Source: Streptomyces sp. SM10
GTDB lineage: Bacteria > Actinomycetota > Actinomycetes > Streptomycetales > Streptomycetaceae
Length of the DNA: 64,000 nucleotides
Direction: 5' to 3'
NCBI RefSeq assembly: GCF_002910915.1
Contig: NZ_NEUF01000108.1
Coordinates: forward strand, 62,001 to 126,000
Below are positions 24,358 to 32,969 of this stretch, one piece after another (the first letter of the stretch is position 1; the number at the start of each line of letters is the position of its first letter). Under the pieces are notes generated by a model. The model was given only the letters and a program-made list of their open reading frames with translations, was not told the DNA's origin and ran no database searches. A program made the position numbers and the translations under genes.

Positions 24358-25401
24358 ATGACCGTCACGACCGTCACCGGACCGCGTACCAGCACCGAGG
24401 ACTACGCCACCCTGCGCACCACTGCCGGGGCATACCGCGTCACCGCTCCGCTGGTGCGGATCACGGGCGACGAGCGGATCGCGCTGCTGGACCAGTTCCT
24501 GGCCAAGTCGGGCGAGTTCGTCGACCCGGACACCGTCCGTGAGGCGCTCGCCCTGAACACCGACGGCTCCCCGTTCGCGGTCCTGCTGCACTTCGAGATC
24601 GGCGACGAGGCGTGGCTGCTGCCGCGCACCCCGGTCACCGAGGACGAGCTGCGGGGCTACCTGGCCGCGCTCGACGTCCCCGAGGGCGTCACCGTCGAGA
24701 CGGCCCCCGAGGGCTGGGGCGCCACGGCCTTCGAGGGCCCGACCGCCTGGTCGGCGGCGGCCCGGTTCGTCGACTTCGACATCTCCGGCCTGACCCTGCA
24801 CGGCGTCGCCGAGGCAGCCCTCGCCGGGGACCCGGCCGCTCTGGCCCACCTGGCCCGCGTCGGGACCACCGGCGAATACGGCTACCTCCTGCTGTCCAAC
24901 GCCCCGGAGAGGGCGTACGGAGCGGTCCTCGCAGCCGTCGTCGAACTGGGCGGGGCCGAGGTCGGGCCCGAGGGCCTGGCCCGTGTCCAGGCCGAGGCGG
25001 GACTCGGCGGCTACGCGACCGGTTTTGCCGGTCTGGCGGTGGACGAGGCCGACCTGGCCTGGATGGTCGACTGGAGCCGGATCGGTGACTTCCGGGGCTC
25101 CGAGAACCTCGTCAGGCCGACCACCGGGTCCGCCCGGCTGACCGTCCTCGCGGCTCCGGCGGACAGCGGCTTCGCCGTCGGCACGCAGGTGTCCGCCGCC
25201 GGCCGGGCCGTCGGTACCCTCCTCGCCCAGGCCCCCTCCGCGAATCCGGAGGAGGAGCTCGTCCTGGCTCTCCTGGACGCCCCGTTCTGGGCCACCGGCC
25301 TCGAGCTGTCGGCCCCGGACGAGCAGGGCGCGGAGCGTCCGCTGCGGACCGTCACGCTGCCCCGCGTCATCGCCCGCTCGCTGACCACGCGGATCTCCTG
25401 A
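24358..25401 (+). CDS. GcvT-like folate-binding (aminomethyltransferase family) protein
   Basis: The 347-residue protein starts behind GAAAGGAAA. The family pattern is seen across its length: YATLRTTAGAYRVT at the N-terminus, VGTTGEYGYLLL (T-protein R-xGYTGExG), VQAEAGLGGYATGFAGLAVDEADLAWMVDWSR, and DFRGSENL (DFIGRExL), then a C-terminal β-barrel. GcvT relatives bind tetrahydrofolate and move one-carbon units from amines. No glycine-cleavage partners are nearby, so a secondary-metabolic role is likely: for example adding or removing a C1 unit at a diaminopropionate nitrogen. That role is inference. The KS gene overlaps its stop by one base. Confidence 0.75.
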   Translation: MTVTTVTGPRTSTEDYATLRTTAGAYRVTAPLVRITGDERIALLDQFLAKSGEFVDPDTVREALALNTDGSPFAVLLHFEIGDEAWLLPRTPVTEDELRGYLAALDVPEGVTVETAPEGWGATAFEGPTAWSAAARFVDFDISGLTLHGVAEAALAGDPAALAHLARVGTTGEYGYLLLSNAPERAYGAVLAAVVELGGAEVGPEGLARVQAEAGLGGYATGFAGLAVDEADLAWMVDWSRIGDFRGSENLVRPTTGSARLTVLAAPADSGFAVGTQVSAAGRAVGTLLAQAPSANPEEELVLALLDAPFWATGLELSAPDEQGAERPLRTVTLPRVIARSLTTRIS

Positions 25402-27716
25402 TGACCGCCCCGCGCATAGCCCTCACCGGCCTCGGACTGATCACAGGGGCCGGGGACGACCTCGAGAAGAGCTGGTCGTCCATCACCGCCGGGATCTCCG
25501 GCATCCGGACCAACACGCTCTTCGCCACGGACGAGCTGCTCACCGACTGGGCGGGCATGGTCACCAGCTCCCAGGAGCCCGGACTCGACCGCTGCTACAG
25601 CCTCGCGGCCACCGCGATCCGCGAGGCGCTGCGCACCGGCGGACTCGACCTGGACCGGGTCGACCGCGACCGGGTGGCCGTCGTGGTGGGATCCAGCCTC
25701 GGTGCGATGCCGACGCTGGAGAACGTCCACCGAGCCCTGGTGCACGAGGGCCGGCTCGACGCCGAGCAGGCCGCCGTCGCCCAGCTCCCCTGCGTGGGCG
25801 ACTACATCGCGGCCGAGTTCGACCTGCGCGGACCGCGCGTGGTGCTCTCCAACGCGTGTGCCGCCAGTGCGGTGGCGCTCGGCTACGCCGCCGAGATGCT
25901 GTGGAAGGGCGATGTCGACTACGTGATCTGCGGCGGTGTCGACCCCCTGGCCTCGCTGTCCGCCTACGGGTTCAGTGCCCTGGGCGCCCTCGACCCCGAA
26001 CCCTGCGCGCCGTTGACGGCCTCGACCGGACTGACCCTCGGCGAAGGGGCCGGGTTCATGGTCCTGGAGTCGGTGGAACGCGCGGCCGCGCGCTCCGCCC
26101 GCGTCCTGGCAGAGCTCGGTGGATACGGCCTCTCCTGCGACGGCTACCACCAGACCGCGCCCGACCCCAGCGGCAAGGGCGCCGCCGCCGCCATGGCCCA
26201 GGCCCTGGAGACGGCAGGTCTCGGTCCGGAGGACGTCGACTACCTCAACCTGCACGGTACGGGTACGCCCGCCAACGACGCGTCCGAACCCAAGGCGCTC
26301 AAGCTGCTGTTCGGATCCTCGGTACCGCCCGCCAGCTCCACCAAGTCGATGCTCGGCCACACCCTCGGCGCAGCCGGGGCGGTCGAGGCCGTCGTCAGTA
26401 CCCTGGCCATCGACCGAGGTGTGCTGCCCCCGACCGTCAACACCCGGGGCGAGGAGTCCCCGTTCGGTCTCGACATCGTCCCCGGCACCGGCCGTCCGGC
26501 AGCGCCCGAGGTGGTCCTGTCGAACTCCTTCGCCTTCGGCGGGAACAACGCCTCCGTGGTCCTCAACCGGCCGGGCCGCAAAGGATCTGCGCCACGGCGT
26601 GCCGCGGCCCGCCACCAGGTCGTCGTGACCGGCGCGGCCGGCCTCGCGGGTGCGGCGGCCGGCACCGGACCGCTGGCCGAGGCCCTGGCGTCCGGACGGC
26701 CCTGCTTCGACACCCTGGAACACGTGACGGGCATCGGCGAGGTGCCGGTCGGCCGGGTGGACGTCAAGGCGGCCACCGGGAAGCTCAATCCGAGTCGCGC
26801 GCGCCGCATGGACCCGCTGAGTCTGCTGGCCGCCGCCGCCGTCGGCGACCTGTACGCCCGGCACGGCAAACCCTCGCGGGCCGAGGCCGAGTCCACCGGG
26901 ATCGTGTTCGCCACCGGCTACGGACCGGTCACCTCCGTCCTGCGGTTCCACGAGGGCGTGCTGCGGCAGGGCATCACCGGGGCGAACCCCTCGCTGTTCG
27001 CCAACACCGTGGTGAACGCGGCCGCCGGGCATGTGGCGATGCTGCACCGCTACCGCGGCTACACCGCCACGATCGCCAACGGCGGAACCAGTTCGGTCCT
27101 CGCCCTGCATCTCGCGGCACGCGTCATCGCCCGGGGCGCGGCCGACCGGATCATGGTCGTGATCGCCGACGAGTTCCCCGAACAGGCCCTGGCAACCCAG
27201 GCCGGCCTGCCCGGTTACGCCCGGTCCGCGCACGTGGTGCCCGGGGGACGCACCGGAATGGTGCTCAGCGAGGGTGCCGCCGCGATTCTGCTGGAGAGCG
27301 AGGAGGCCGCTGCCGCACGCGGTGCGGACGTCCTGGCCAGGGCCGAGGGGTACGGCGCCTCCGGCGAGTCGGTGGGTATCGGCAGGCTCGGCAGGGACGG
27401 CGGGGCGTGGGCACGTGCCCTGCGCGCGGCGATGGCCGACGCGGGTACCGGCCCCGAGGGCATCGACACGGTGGTGTCGGCCGCGTCCGGCCACGGCCTG
27501 GTCGACCGGGCCGAGGCCCGCGCCCTGGAACTGGCCGGCCTGGCGGGCCGCCCGGTCTTCGCACCCAAGGCCCTGCTGGGCGAGACCTACGGCAGCGCCG
27601 GAGCACTCGGGCTGGTGGCCGCGCTCAACGGGGCCGCTCCGGGAGGCAGGCTGCTGCTGTCCAGCTTCGCCCACGGAGGCTCGTACGCCGCGGCCGTGTT
27701 CGACACGGGGGCGTGA
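25401..27716 (+). CDS. ketosynthase–chain-length-factor fusion (KS-CLF in one chain)
   Basis: 771 residues with two thiolase-fold halves. Residues 1-390 are an intact KS: LSNACAAS with nucleophile Cys153, LHGTGTPAND with His285, SMLGHTLGAAG with Lys315 and His320. Residues 405-771 repeat the fold (TIANGGTSSVLAL, GMVLSEGAAAILLES, ALLGETYGSAGALG), but Cys is replaced by Gly562, the HGTGT His is missing and the last His is Glu, so it should be inactive and play the CLF role. Together they extend malonyl-ACP repeatedly. Known type II KS and CLF are separate subunits of a heterodimer; the single-chain form is unusual. Confidence 0.85.
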   Translation: MTAPRIALTGLGLITGAGDDLEKSWSSITAGISGIRTNTLFATDELLTDWAGMVTSSQEPGLDRCYSLAATAIREALRTGGLDLDRVDRDRVAVVVGSSLGAMPTLENVHRALVHEGRLDAEQAAVAQLPCVGDYIAAEFDLRGPRVVLSNACAASAVALGYAAEMLWKGDVDYVICGGVDPLASLSAYGFSALGALDPEPCAPLTASTGLTLGEGAGFMVLESVERAAARSARVLAELGGYGLSCDGYHQTAPDPSGKGAAAAMAQALETAGLGPEDVDYLNLHGTGTPANDASEPKALKLLFGSSVPPASSTKSMLGHTLGAAGAVEAVVSTLAIDRGVLPPTVNTRGEESPFGLDIVPGTGRPAAPEVVLSNSFAFGGNNASVVLNRPGRKGSAPRRAAARHQVVVTGAAGLAGAAAGTGPLAEALASGRPCFDTLEHVTGIGEVPVGRVDVKAATGKLNPSRARRMDPLSLLAAAAVGDLYARHGKPSRAEAESTGIVFATGYGPVTSVLRFHEGVLRQGITGANPSLFANTVVNAAAGHVAMLHRYRGYTATIANGGTSSVLALHLAARVIARGAADRIMVVIADEFPEQALATQAGLPGYARSAHVVPGGRTGMVLSEGAAAILLESEEAAAARGADVLARAEGYGASGESVGIGRLGRDGGAWARALRAAMADAGTGPEGIDTVVSAASGHGLVDRAEARALELAGLAGRPVFAPKALLGETYGSAGALGLVAALNGAAPGGRLLLSSFAHGGSYAAAVFDTGA

Positions 27717-28399
27717 TGAGCGGCCTGCTGACCGTGCCGCCGGTCATCTCGCCCAGGGACCGGGTGTTCCTGGCCGCCGGCGCCGCGGCGCCGGGCGCGG
27801 GAGCGGTCCTCGACTGCCTCCTCACCGGTCACCCTGGGCTGCCCCGCGACCGTATGGGGCACCGCCTGAACGCATCCGGCCGCTCGCTGATCATCGATGC
27901 CGTCCACAGCGTCCACGGGCTCCGTGTCAACGGCCGGGATCTCGCCCGTGACGCGCACCGGCGCTGGCGGCTGCCCCGCCTCGGCCTGGCCGTGTCGGTG
28001 GCCCACTGCGCGGAGTTCAGCGCCGTGGCCTTCGGCACCGGGGCCGAGGTGGGCGTGGACCTCCAGGACGAGAGGGACCGCCCCGGCGCCATGGGGTGGC
28101 TCGGCGCCCTGCTCGGGCTGCCCGGACCTGCCTGCATCCGCGACTTCGCCGAGTGCGAGGCGCTCATCAAGGCCTCGCACCTCACCAAGGAGACCTTCCG
28201 GGGGGTCCGCCTGCCCGAATGGAGTCCGGGGTGGCGCCCGACGGGCGTCGCCGGCCACCAGGTGCGGTCGGCGGCCGTCGGCCGGGACACGTACCTCGCC
28301 CTCGCCGCGGACCGGACCGCCCCGGTGCGCTGGTGGTGGCGGCCGGACCCCGGCACGGCGGCCGCCCGCACCGACGCCCCGACCCTGGAGTCAGCATGA
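27716..28399 (+). CDS. 4'-phosphopantetheinyl transferase, Sfp-like
   Basis: Overlaps the KS-CLF stop (TGATG). The 227-residue protein shows PPTase landmarks: LAVSVAHC (SxSH-like), VGVDLQDER with Mg-binding Asp115, and FAECEALIKASHLTK with Glu148 and Lys152, in place of the usual WxxKEAxxK. The Lys before Glu is Cys147 here and Trp is Phe, so the motif is relaxed. It should convert the two carrier proteins from apo to holo form. A cluster-specific PPTase suggests the carriers are not served by the housekeeping enzyme. Confidence 0.7.
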   Translation: MSGLLTVPPVISPRDRVFLAAGAAAPGAGAVLDCLLTGHPGLPRDRMGHRLNASGRSLIIDAVHSVHGLRVNGRDLARDAHRRWRLPRLGLAVSVAHCAEFSAVAFGTGAEVGVDLQDERDRPGAMGWLGALLGLPGPACIRDFAECEALIKASHLTKETFRGVRLPEWSPGWRPTGVAGHQVRSAAVGRDTYLALAADRTAPVRWWWRPDPGTAAARTDAPTLESA

Positions 28400-29580
28400 C
28401 CACGACGACCGCCGGGGCTCCGCCGCGGCCCTACACCCGCCGCATCTCACCGATCGAGCGCGGCTACCTGAACGCGGCGGCGACCGGCACACCACAGCTG
28501 ATCCAGATGGTCGTGGAGGGCGAGGGCCACATCGACCCGGACGCCCTCCGGGACGCGGTGCGGGTGGCGAGCCTCGCCTCCCCGGGCGTCACCGTACGGC
28601 GGCGCGGGGCGGTCTGGAGGGCCGGCGGCCCGCTTCCGCCGATCGTCGAACTCCCGCCGTCCGCCGGATTCGACAGCCCCTTCCACCTCCGCGACCTGGA
28701 CGTGGTCACCGGGCCGGTCTGCGAGGTCGGCCTGGCGAACGGGCCGGTGACCCGCCTCGTCGTACGCGCCAGCCACATCGTCACGGACGGCCGCGGTCTG
28801 CGGCAGTGGACCGCCGACGTCTTCCGGGTGCTGCGCGGGGAGGATCCCGTCGGCGCGGCCTCCACGGCCGATGACGCCCACTTCCGTACGGCGGCGGGAA
28901 AGGTGCCCTCCCCGCCGCCTGCGGTACGCCTCGAAGGGCTCCCCGCAGTCCTCGGCGAGGGGCCGGCCGCCGGAACTCCCCTGTGGATCCGGCGCCGGGT
29001 GAAGGCCTGTCCCTCGGCGGTCACCGCCCGGGTGGCGGCGGCCGTGTCCCGGCGTCTGCCCGCCGCCTCCGGACGGCTGATCGTCCCCGTCGACCTCCGC
29101 CGCCATGACCCCGGTGTGCGCTCCTCCGCCAACCTGACGTCCCAGGTGGTGCTCGACCTGCGGCGGGACGACGAGTGGAAGCGGCTCCACAGCCAGATCG
29201 TCGGGGCCCTGCTGCGCAAGCGGGATGTGGCCGTGCTGGAACGGGACTTCCTGCGCAGCAACCCCTTCGCCAACAGCCTGCGTGAGGCGCAGAACCTGGA
29301 CGGCACCCGCTTTCCCTGCACGGCGATCGTCTCCGACCACGGCCGCGTCGACACTGACGACCACCGCACGCCGGGGTTCACCCCGACCGGCTTCTTCACT
29401 CTTCCCATGCTCGTCCCGTACGCCGAGATGTTCCTCAGCGCCTTCCGGATCGGCGACGAGACCGAACTGACCCTGGCGTGCCGCGACCGTCCCGGCGCGC
29501 GCGCCGCGGGCGAGGCGCTCCTCGACGACGCCGAGAACGAACTCCTCGCGGCGGACCGGTCCGGCCCGCCCGCCCGTTGA
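28396..29580 (+). CDS. free-standing condensation-domain-like acyltransferase
   Basis: ATG 28396 overlaps the PPTase stop (ATGA). The 394-residue protein begins RRISPIERGYL, as condensation and PapA-type enzymes do, and contains ASHIVTDGRG, equal to HHxxxDG with the catalytic second His (His127) and Asp131-Gly132 kept while the first His is Ser. A later RRHDPGVRSSANLTSQVVL resembles the C-domain latch region. It probably forms the amide or ester joining the polyene acyl chain to the amino-acid unit. Confidence 0.75.
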   Translation: MTTTTAGAPPRPYTRRISPIERGYLNAAATGTPQLIQMVVEGEGHIDPDALRDAVRVASLASPGVTVRRRGAVWRAGGPLPPIVELPPSAGFDSPFHLRDLDVVTGPVCEVGLANGPVTRLVVRASHIVTDGRGLRQWTADVFRVLRGEDPVGAASTADDAHFRTAAGKVPSPPPAVRLEGLPAVLGEGPAAGTPLWIRRRVKACPSAVTARVAAAVSRRLPAASGRLIVPVDLRRHDPGVRSSANLTSQVVLDLRRDDEWKRLHSQIVGALLRKRDVAVLERDFLRSNPFANSLREAQNLDGTRFPCTAIVSDHGRVDTDDHRTPGFTPTGFFTLPMLVPYAEMFLSAFRIGDETELTLACRDRPGARAAGEALLDDAENELLAADRSGPPAR

Positions 29581-29597
29581 CCTCTAAGGACGCACCC

Positions 29598-31181
29598 ATG
29601 TCGATGACCAACCAGACCCATGCGGACGTGTCGAGTCCTCCGGTGGACCCGGTGATCCCGGCCGGTCCGGCCGCTCCCGCGGACCAGGCGCCACCGACGG
29701 GCCCGCCCGCACCCGCGGCGGGGGAGCAGCCCGCACCCGCGGCGGGGGAGCAGCCCGCCCCCGAGGGGAAGCCGGCCGCCCCCGGCACGCGGGGTCCGGC
29801 CTTCGGGACGATCGCCGCAGCGGTGACCGGCGGTTTCCTCGCCCTGCTCGACACCACCATCGTCAACGTCTCGCTGCACGACACCACGGCCAGGTTCGGT
29901 TCGCTCGACCAGGTCCAGTGGGTGGTGACGGCCTATCTGATCGCGCTCGCCGCCTGCATGCCGGCCACCGGGTGGCTCGCCGGAAGATTCGGCGTCAAGC
30001 GCGTCTTCATGGGCGCCACCGTCCTGTTCGCCCTGGGGTCGGCCGCCTGCGCGCTCAGCCAGACCCTGCCCGAACTGGTCGCCGCACGCGGTGTGTCCGG
30101 AGCGGCCGCCGGCGTGCTCACCCCGGTGTCGACGATCCTGCTCACCCGAGGGGTGCCCCGTGAGCAACTGGGCCGCGTCCAGGCGCTGAACGGCAGCGTG
30201 ATGCTGATCAGCCCGCTGCTCGGCCCCACGGTCGGGGGTCTCCTGGTCGGGGCGTGGGGATGGCCCGCGGTGTACGCGATCAACATCCCGCTCTGCGCCG
30301 CGCTGCTGTGCGTCACCGCGCGCTGGGTCCGCGGCGACGCGCCGGGCGAGCGCATCCCGAAGCCGCTCGACGTGGTGGGGCTGCTCTCCTCCGCCGTCTG
30401 CACCGTCAGCACCGTGCTCGCCATCAAGGAGTTCACCGACCACGGGATCGCCCTGCGGACGGTTCTCCTGCTGCCGCTGCTGCTCGCCCTGGCCAGCGGC
30501 ACGGTGTTCGTGGTGCGCGGGCTTCGCACCCCGTTCCCGCTGCTCGACCTGCGGCTGTTCCGCAACCGCGTGTACACGATGGCCGTGGTGAATGTCTTCT
30601 GTCTGGGGTTCATCCTCTACTCGCCGATGATGCTGATCCCCCTGTACTTCGAGAGTGCCCGTGGCGAGTCGGCGGTGACCACCGGACTGCTGATGTCCAC
30701 GGCGGGGGTGGGCGTGGTGACCGCCGCATGGCTGTGCCGGGTCCTGATGAAGAAGGTGGGCGGCGGCGGCACCGTGGTGATCGGTATCGCGCTGACCATG
30801 CTGGCGACACTCCCGCTGGCCGGAGTCGGCGGAGACACCTCCTACGTCCTGCTGTGCGCCACGCTCGCCGTGCGGGGGCTGGGCACCGGTCTGACCATCG
30901 TGCCCGCCATGACCAGGGCGTTCCAGTCGATCCGCCCCGAGTCCATCGGGGATGCCTCTGCGCAGCTGAACCTCGTCCAGCGCATCGGCGGCACGGTCGC
31001 CGTCGCCGTCGTCACCGTGGTGCTGCAGCAGGCGGCCGAGGACCGCCACGGGCTGGTGCCGGGGGCCTTCGCCCACTCCTTCGGCTGGCTCATCGGCATC
31101 TACGCGCTCACCCTCGTGCCCGCTCTCGCGCTGTTCGCTGCGGACCGCAGGGAGCACCGTCGGCGTGGTCAGGACGCGTGA
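29598..31181 (+). CDS. MFS exporter, DHA2/EmrB-QacA type
   Basis: The 527-residue transporter starts behind AAGGA, 17 bases after the previous stop. An unusual ~70-residue Pro/Ala-rich cytoplasmic N-terminus (with an exact 24-bp tandem duplication) precedes about 14 membrane helices. Motifs: FLALLDTTIVNVSL (motif D1), VTAYLIALAACMPATGWLAGRFGVKRV (motif A), and RGVSGAAAGVLTPVSTILL (motif C region). Likely a proton-driven exporter of the cluster product, the second besides the ABC pair, and the last gene of the operon. Confidence 0.9.
   Translation: MSMTNQTHADVSSPPVDPVIPAGPAAPADQAPPTGPPAPAAGEQPAPAAGEQPAPEGKPAAPGTRGPAFGTIAAAVTGGFLALLDTTIVNVSLHDTTARFGSLDQVQWVVTAYLIALAACMPATGWLAGRFGVKRVFMGATVLFALGSAACALSQTLPELVAARGVSGAAAGVLTPVSTILLTRGVPREQLGRVQALNGSVMLISPLLGPTVGGLLVGAWGWPAVYAINIPLCAALLCVTARWVRGDAPGERIPKPLDVVGLLSSAVCTVSTVLAIKEFTDHGIALRTVLLLPLLLALASGTVFVVRGLRTPFPLLDLRLFRNRVYTMAVVNVFCLGFILYSPMMLIPLYFESARGESAVTTGLLMSTAGVGVVTAAWLCRVLMKKVGGGGTVVIGIALTMLATLPLAGVGGDTSYVLLCATLAVRGLGTGLTIVPAMTRAFQSIRPESIGDASAQLNLVQRIGGTVAVAVVTVVLQQAAEDRHGLVPGAFAHSFGWLIGIYALTLVPALALFAADRREHRRRGQDA
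29709..29756 (+). repeat. exact 24-bp tandem duplication inside the exporter gene
   Basis: The 24-bp unit at 29709-29732 is repeated exactly at 29733-29756, encoding two copies of APAAGEQP in the Pro/Ala-rich N-terminal tail. Exact identity suggests a recent slippage event that keeps the frame. Confidence 0.9.
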
Positions 31182-31240
31182 GGGCATGGCGGGCGTGAGG
31201 TGCGGTACGGCCGCCGTGCGCCGCGGGAGCCGGCGGTCCG

Positions 31241-31256
31241 GGGTGGCACACCACCC
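31241..31256. terminator. candidate bidirectional terminator between exporter and LuxR-type gene
   Basis: GGGTGG (31241-31246) and CCACCC (31251-31256) pair around CACA, in a 127-base GC-rich region between convergent genes. More partly self-complementary GGCCGGC sequence follows. No T-run. Confidence 0.45.
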
Positions 31257-31308
31257 GGGGCCGGCCGGCGGCCCGGCCACGGCGGGTGCGCCGGGAGTGG
31301 CCCGGAGC

Positions 31309-32340
31309 TCACTCCGCGCCGGTCAGCCACCCTCTGGACACGGCCTTGGCGCCCGCCTGGAACCGGCTGCGGGCGCCGAGCTTCTCCAGCAGGTCCGCGG
31401 CGATGCGTCGGGCGGTACGGGGGGACACCCCGAGCCGCTTGGCCACCGCCTCGTCGGTGAGGCCCTGGCCCAGGAGGCGCAGCGCCTCGGCCTCCTGGGG
31501 GGTGAGGTCGTGCTCGTCCCGTTCCCGGCTGGCGGGCTGTCCCAGGGGGACGCTCTGCTCCCAGATGCTCTCGAAGAGGGCGGACAGCGCGGTGACGGTT
31601 CCGCAGCCGCTGAGCACCAGGGCGCCGGCGGAGCTGTCGCCGCCGTCGACCGGCACGATCGCCGTCCCGTGGTCCAGGACCATCATCCGGACCGGCAGGG
31701 ACGGCGTCGTGCGGACCTCGCCCCCCAGACCCGACAGCCACTTCGCGTAGGACAGCGTGGCCGGGTTGTGGCGGACGCTGTCCAGGTAGAGCGTCCTCAT
31801 CCGGACACCGCGCTCCAGCACTTGCTGGTCCTGCGGCTTGGCCGCCTCCATGCTTGCCTCGCTCTGGGCACCGCCGGGGGCGAACGCCATGATCTCGACG
31901 CGGACGTCGCGTACGAGCAGGGCGATGCGGTCCCGGATCTCCTCGATGCCGTCCAGCCGCTCGACACCCTCGATCCGCTTGTCGAGCCGGGTGGCGGTGA
32001 AGTCGGCGGAGAGCTGTGCGGCCGTCCGACGGATCTGTTCGATCCGCCGCTGTTCCGTGGCGAGGCGTTCCTCCTGCTGGGCGATGACGGTCTGGATGCC
32101 CAGTTCCGGATTGACGGCGCGGAAGTGCGACGGCTGGCCGGCGATCGGCCGGATCAGTGCCAACTCGCTCAGCTGGTCCAGCGCCTGGCGGAGTTTCACT
32201 CCGGAGATCCGGAGCCGTTCCCCCAACTCCGCGAGCTCCACCTGCGGATACGCGAGGACAGCTCTGTAGACGGCTTCGCAGATCTCGTCCAGCCCGAGAA
32301 TCTCCAGCACCCGACTGTCTCTCCCCCCATGCAAAGACAT
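31309..32340 (-). CDS. TrmB/LuxR-type transcriptional regulator
   Basis: The 343-residue protein starts at ATG 32340 behind GAGG. Its N-terminal ~75 residues (ICEAVYRAVLAYPQVELAELGERLRIS ... LIRPI) form a TrmB-like winged helix. A coiled segment EERLATEQRRIEQIRRTA follows, then a PLD-like sensing domain, and a C-terminal LuxR helix-turn-helix (LTPQEAEALRLLGQGLTDEAVAKRLGVSPRTARRIAADLLEKL). This family often controls neighbouring biosynthetic genes in Streptomyces. It faces the biosynthetic operon and is divergent from the 120-residue gene, so it may control the 32.4 kb promoter region. Confidence 0.85.
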   Translation of the reverse strand: MSLHGGRDSRVLEILGLDEICEAVYRAVLAYPQVELAELGERLRISGVKLRQALDQLSELALIRPIAGQPSHFRAVNPELGIQTVIAQQEERLATEQRRIEQIRRTAAQLSADFTATRLDKRIEGVERLDGIEEIRDRIALLVRDVRVEIMAFAPGGAQSEASMEAAKPQDQQVLERGVRMRTLYLDSVRHNPATLSYAKWLSGLGGEVRTTPSLPVRMMVLDHGTAIVPVDGGDSSAGALVLSGCGTVTALSALFESIWEQSVPLGQPASRERDEHDLTPQEAEALRLLGQGLTDEAVAKRLGVSPRTARRIAADLLEKLGARSRFQAGAKAVSRGWLTGAE

Positions 32341-32504
32341 TCGGCCTCAATCTAAGCATGATCGGAACAGCCTGGAGGGTCCGCATCCGTAAACGTTGCC
32401 TAAAGCGCGAACGCCCTTGCGCAGCAGGCCAATCGGGCCCTTCGAGGGCCTTTCGGGGGTCGGCCGCCGGCGGTCCCCCGGCTACGCACCGAGGTGGTGA
32501 ACTG

Positions 32505-32867
32505 ATGAATCTGGTACACGTCCGGCTGCAACTCCCTCAAGGAACGGCCCAGTTCGCGGGGGTCAAGCAGGTGTTCCTCCGCCATGTCGCGCCCGGCGGG
32601 GCGGTGGAGCACATCAGCGCGCACCCCGGGAGCGGCGGAGAGCTGACCATGGGGTTCTGGGTCAACGGCGTCACGGTCGTCGAGTCCGAGCGGATTGCGT
32701 ATGCCGTGGCGCAACGCGTGCTGGAGGCGGAGCCGGCCCTCAGCCGCGCCCGCATCACCAGCTGCTCCAGCGCCCTCGTGCCGCCGGTCTTCGACGAGAT
32801 GGTCCGGTCCACCGGGGATCCTGGACGGTATATGCGATGGACGGATGCGGAAGGCGGGGAAGGCTAG
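32505..32867 (+). CDS. hypothetical 120-residue protein divergent from the regulator
   Basis: ATG 32505 has GAGGTGG upstream. The product (MNLVHVRLQLPQGTAQFAG...) has no signal peptide, membrane helix or motif known to me. It has mixed α/β content with two half-conserved segments: QVFLRHVAPGGAVEHISAHP and ITSCSSALVPPVFDEMV. Base composition fits the neighbours. It lies between the LuxR-type gene and a small secreted peptide gene. The shared 164-base divergent region (32341-32504) should hold both promoters. Confidence 0.6.
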   Translation: MNLVHVRLQLPQGTAQFAGVKQVFLRHVAPGGAVEHISAHPGSGGELTMGFWVNGVTVVESERIAYAVAQRVLEAEPALSRARITSCSSALVPPVFDEMVRSTGDPGRYMRWTDAEGGEG

Positions 32868-32969
32868 TCGATCACCCCCCGGGGCGACAAGACTCTTCGA
32901 TGTCGGACGGGACACCTCGCCAGGGGCCCGCCGGCAACCTCCACGTCCCCTTCACGCAGGAGTGATCCC

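Noticed and set aside
12133-31181. Classical lanthipeptide or thiopeptide cluster
   Set aside because: No LanC, no SpaB_C domain, no YcaO or dehydrogenase, and no Cys-rich precursor anywhere in the operon.
12133-31181. Aromatic type II polyketide cluster
   Set aside because: No aromatase or cyclase; presence of FabZ-type dehydratase and cluster FabD favours a reduced, linear chain.
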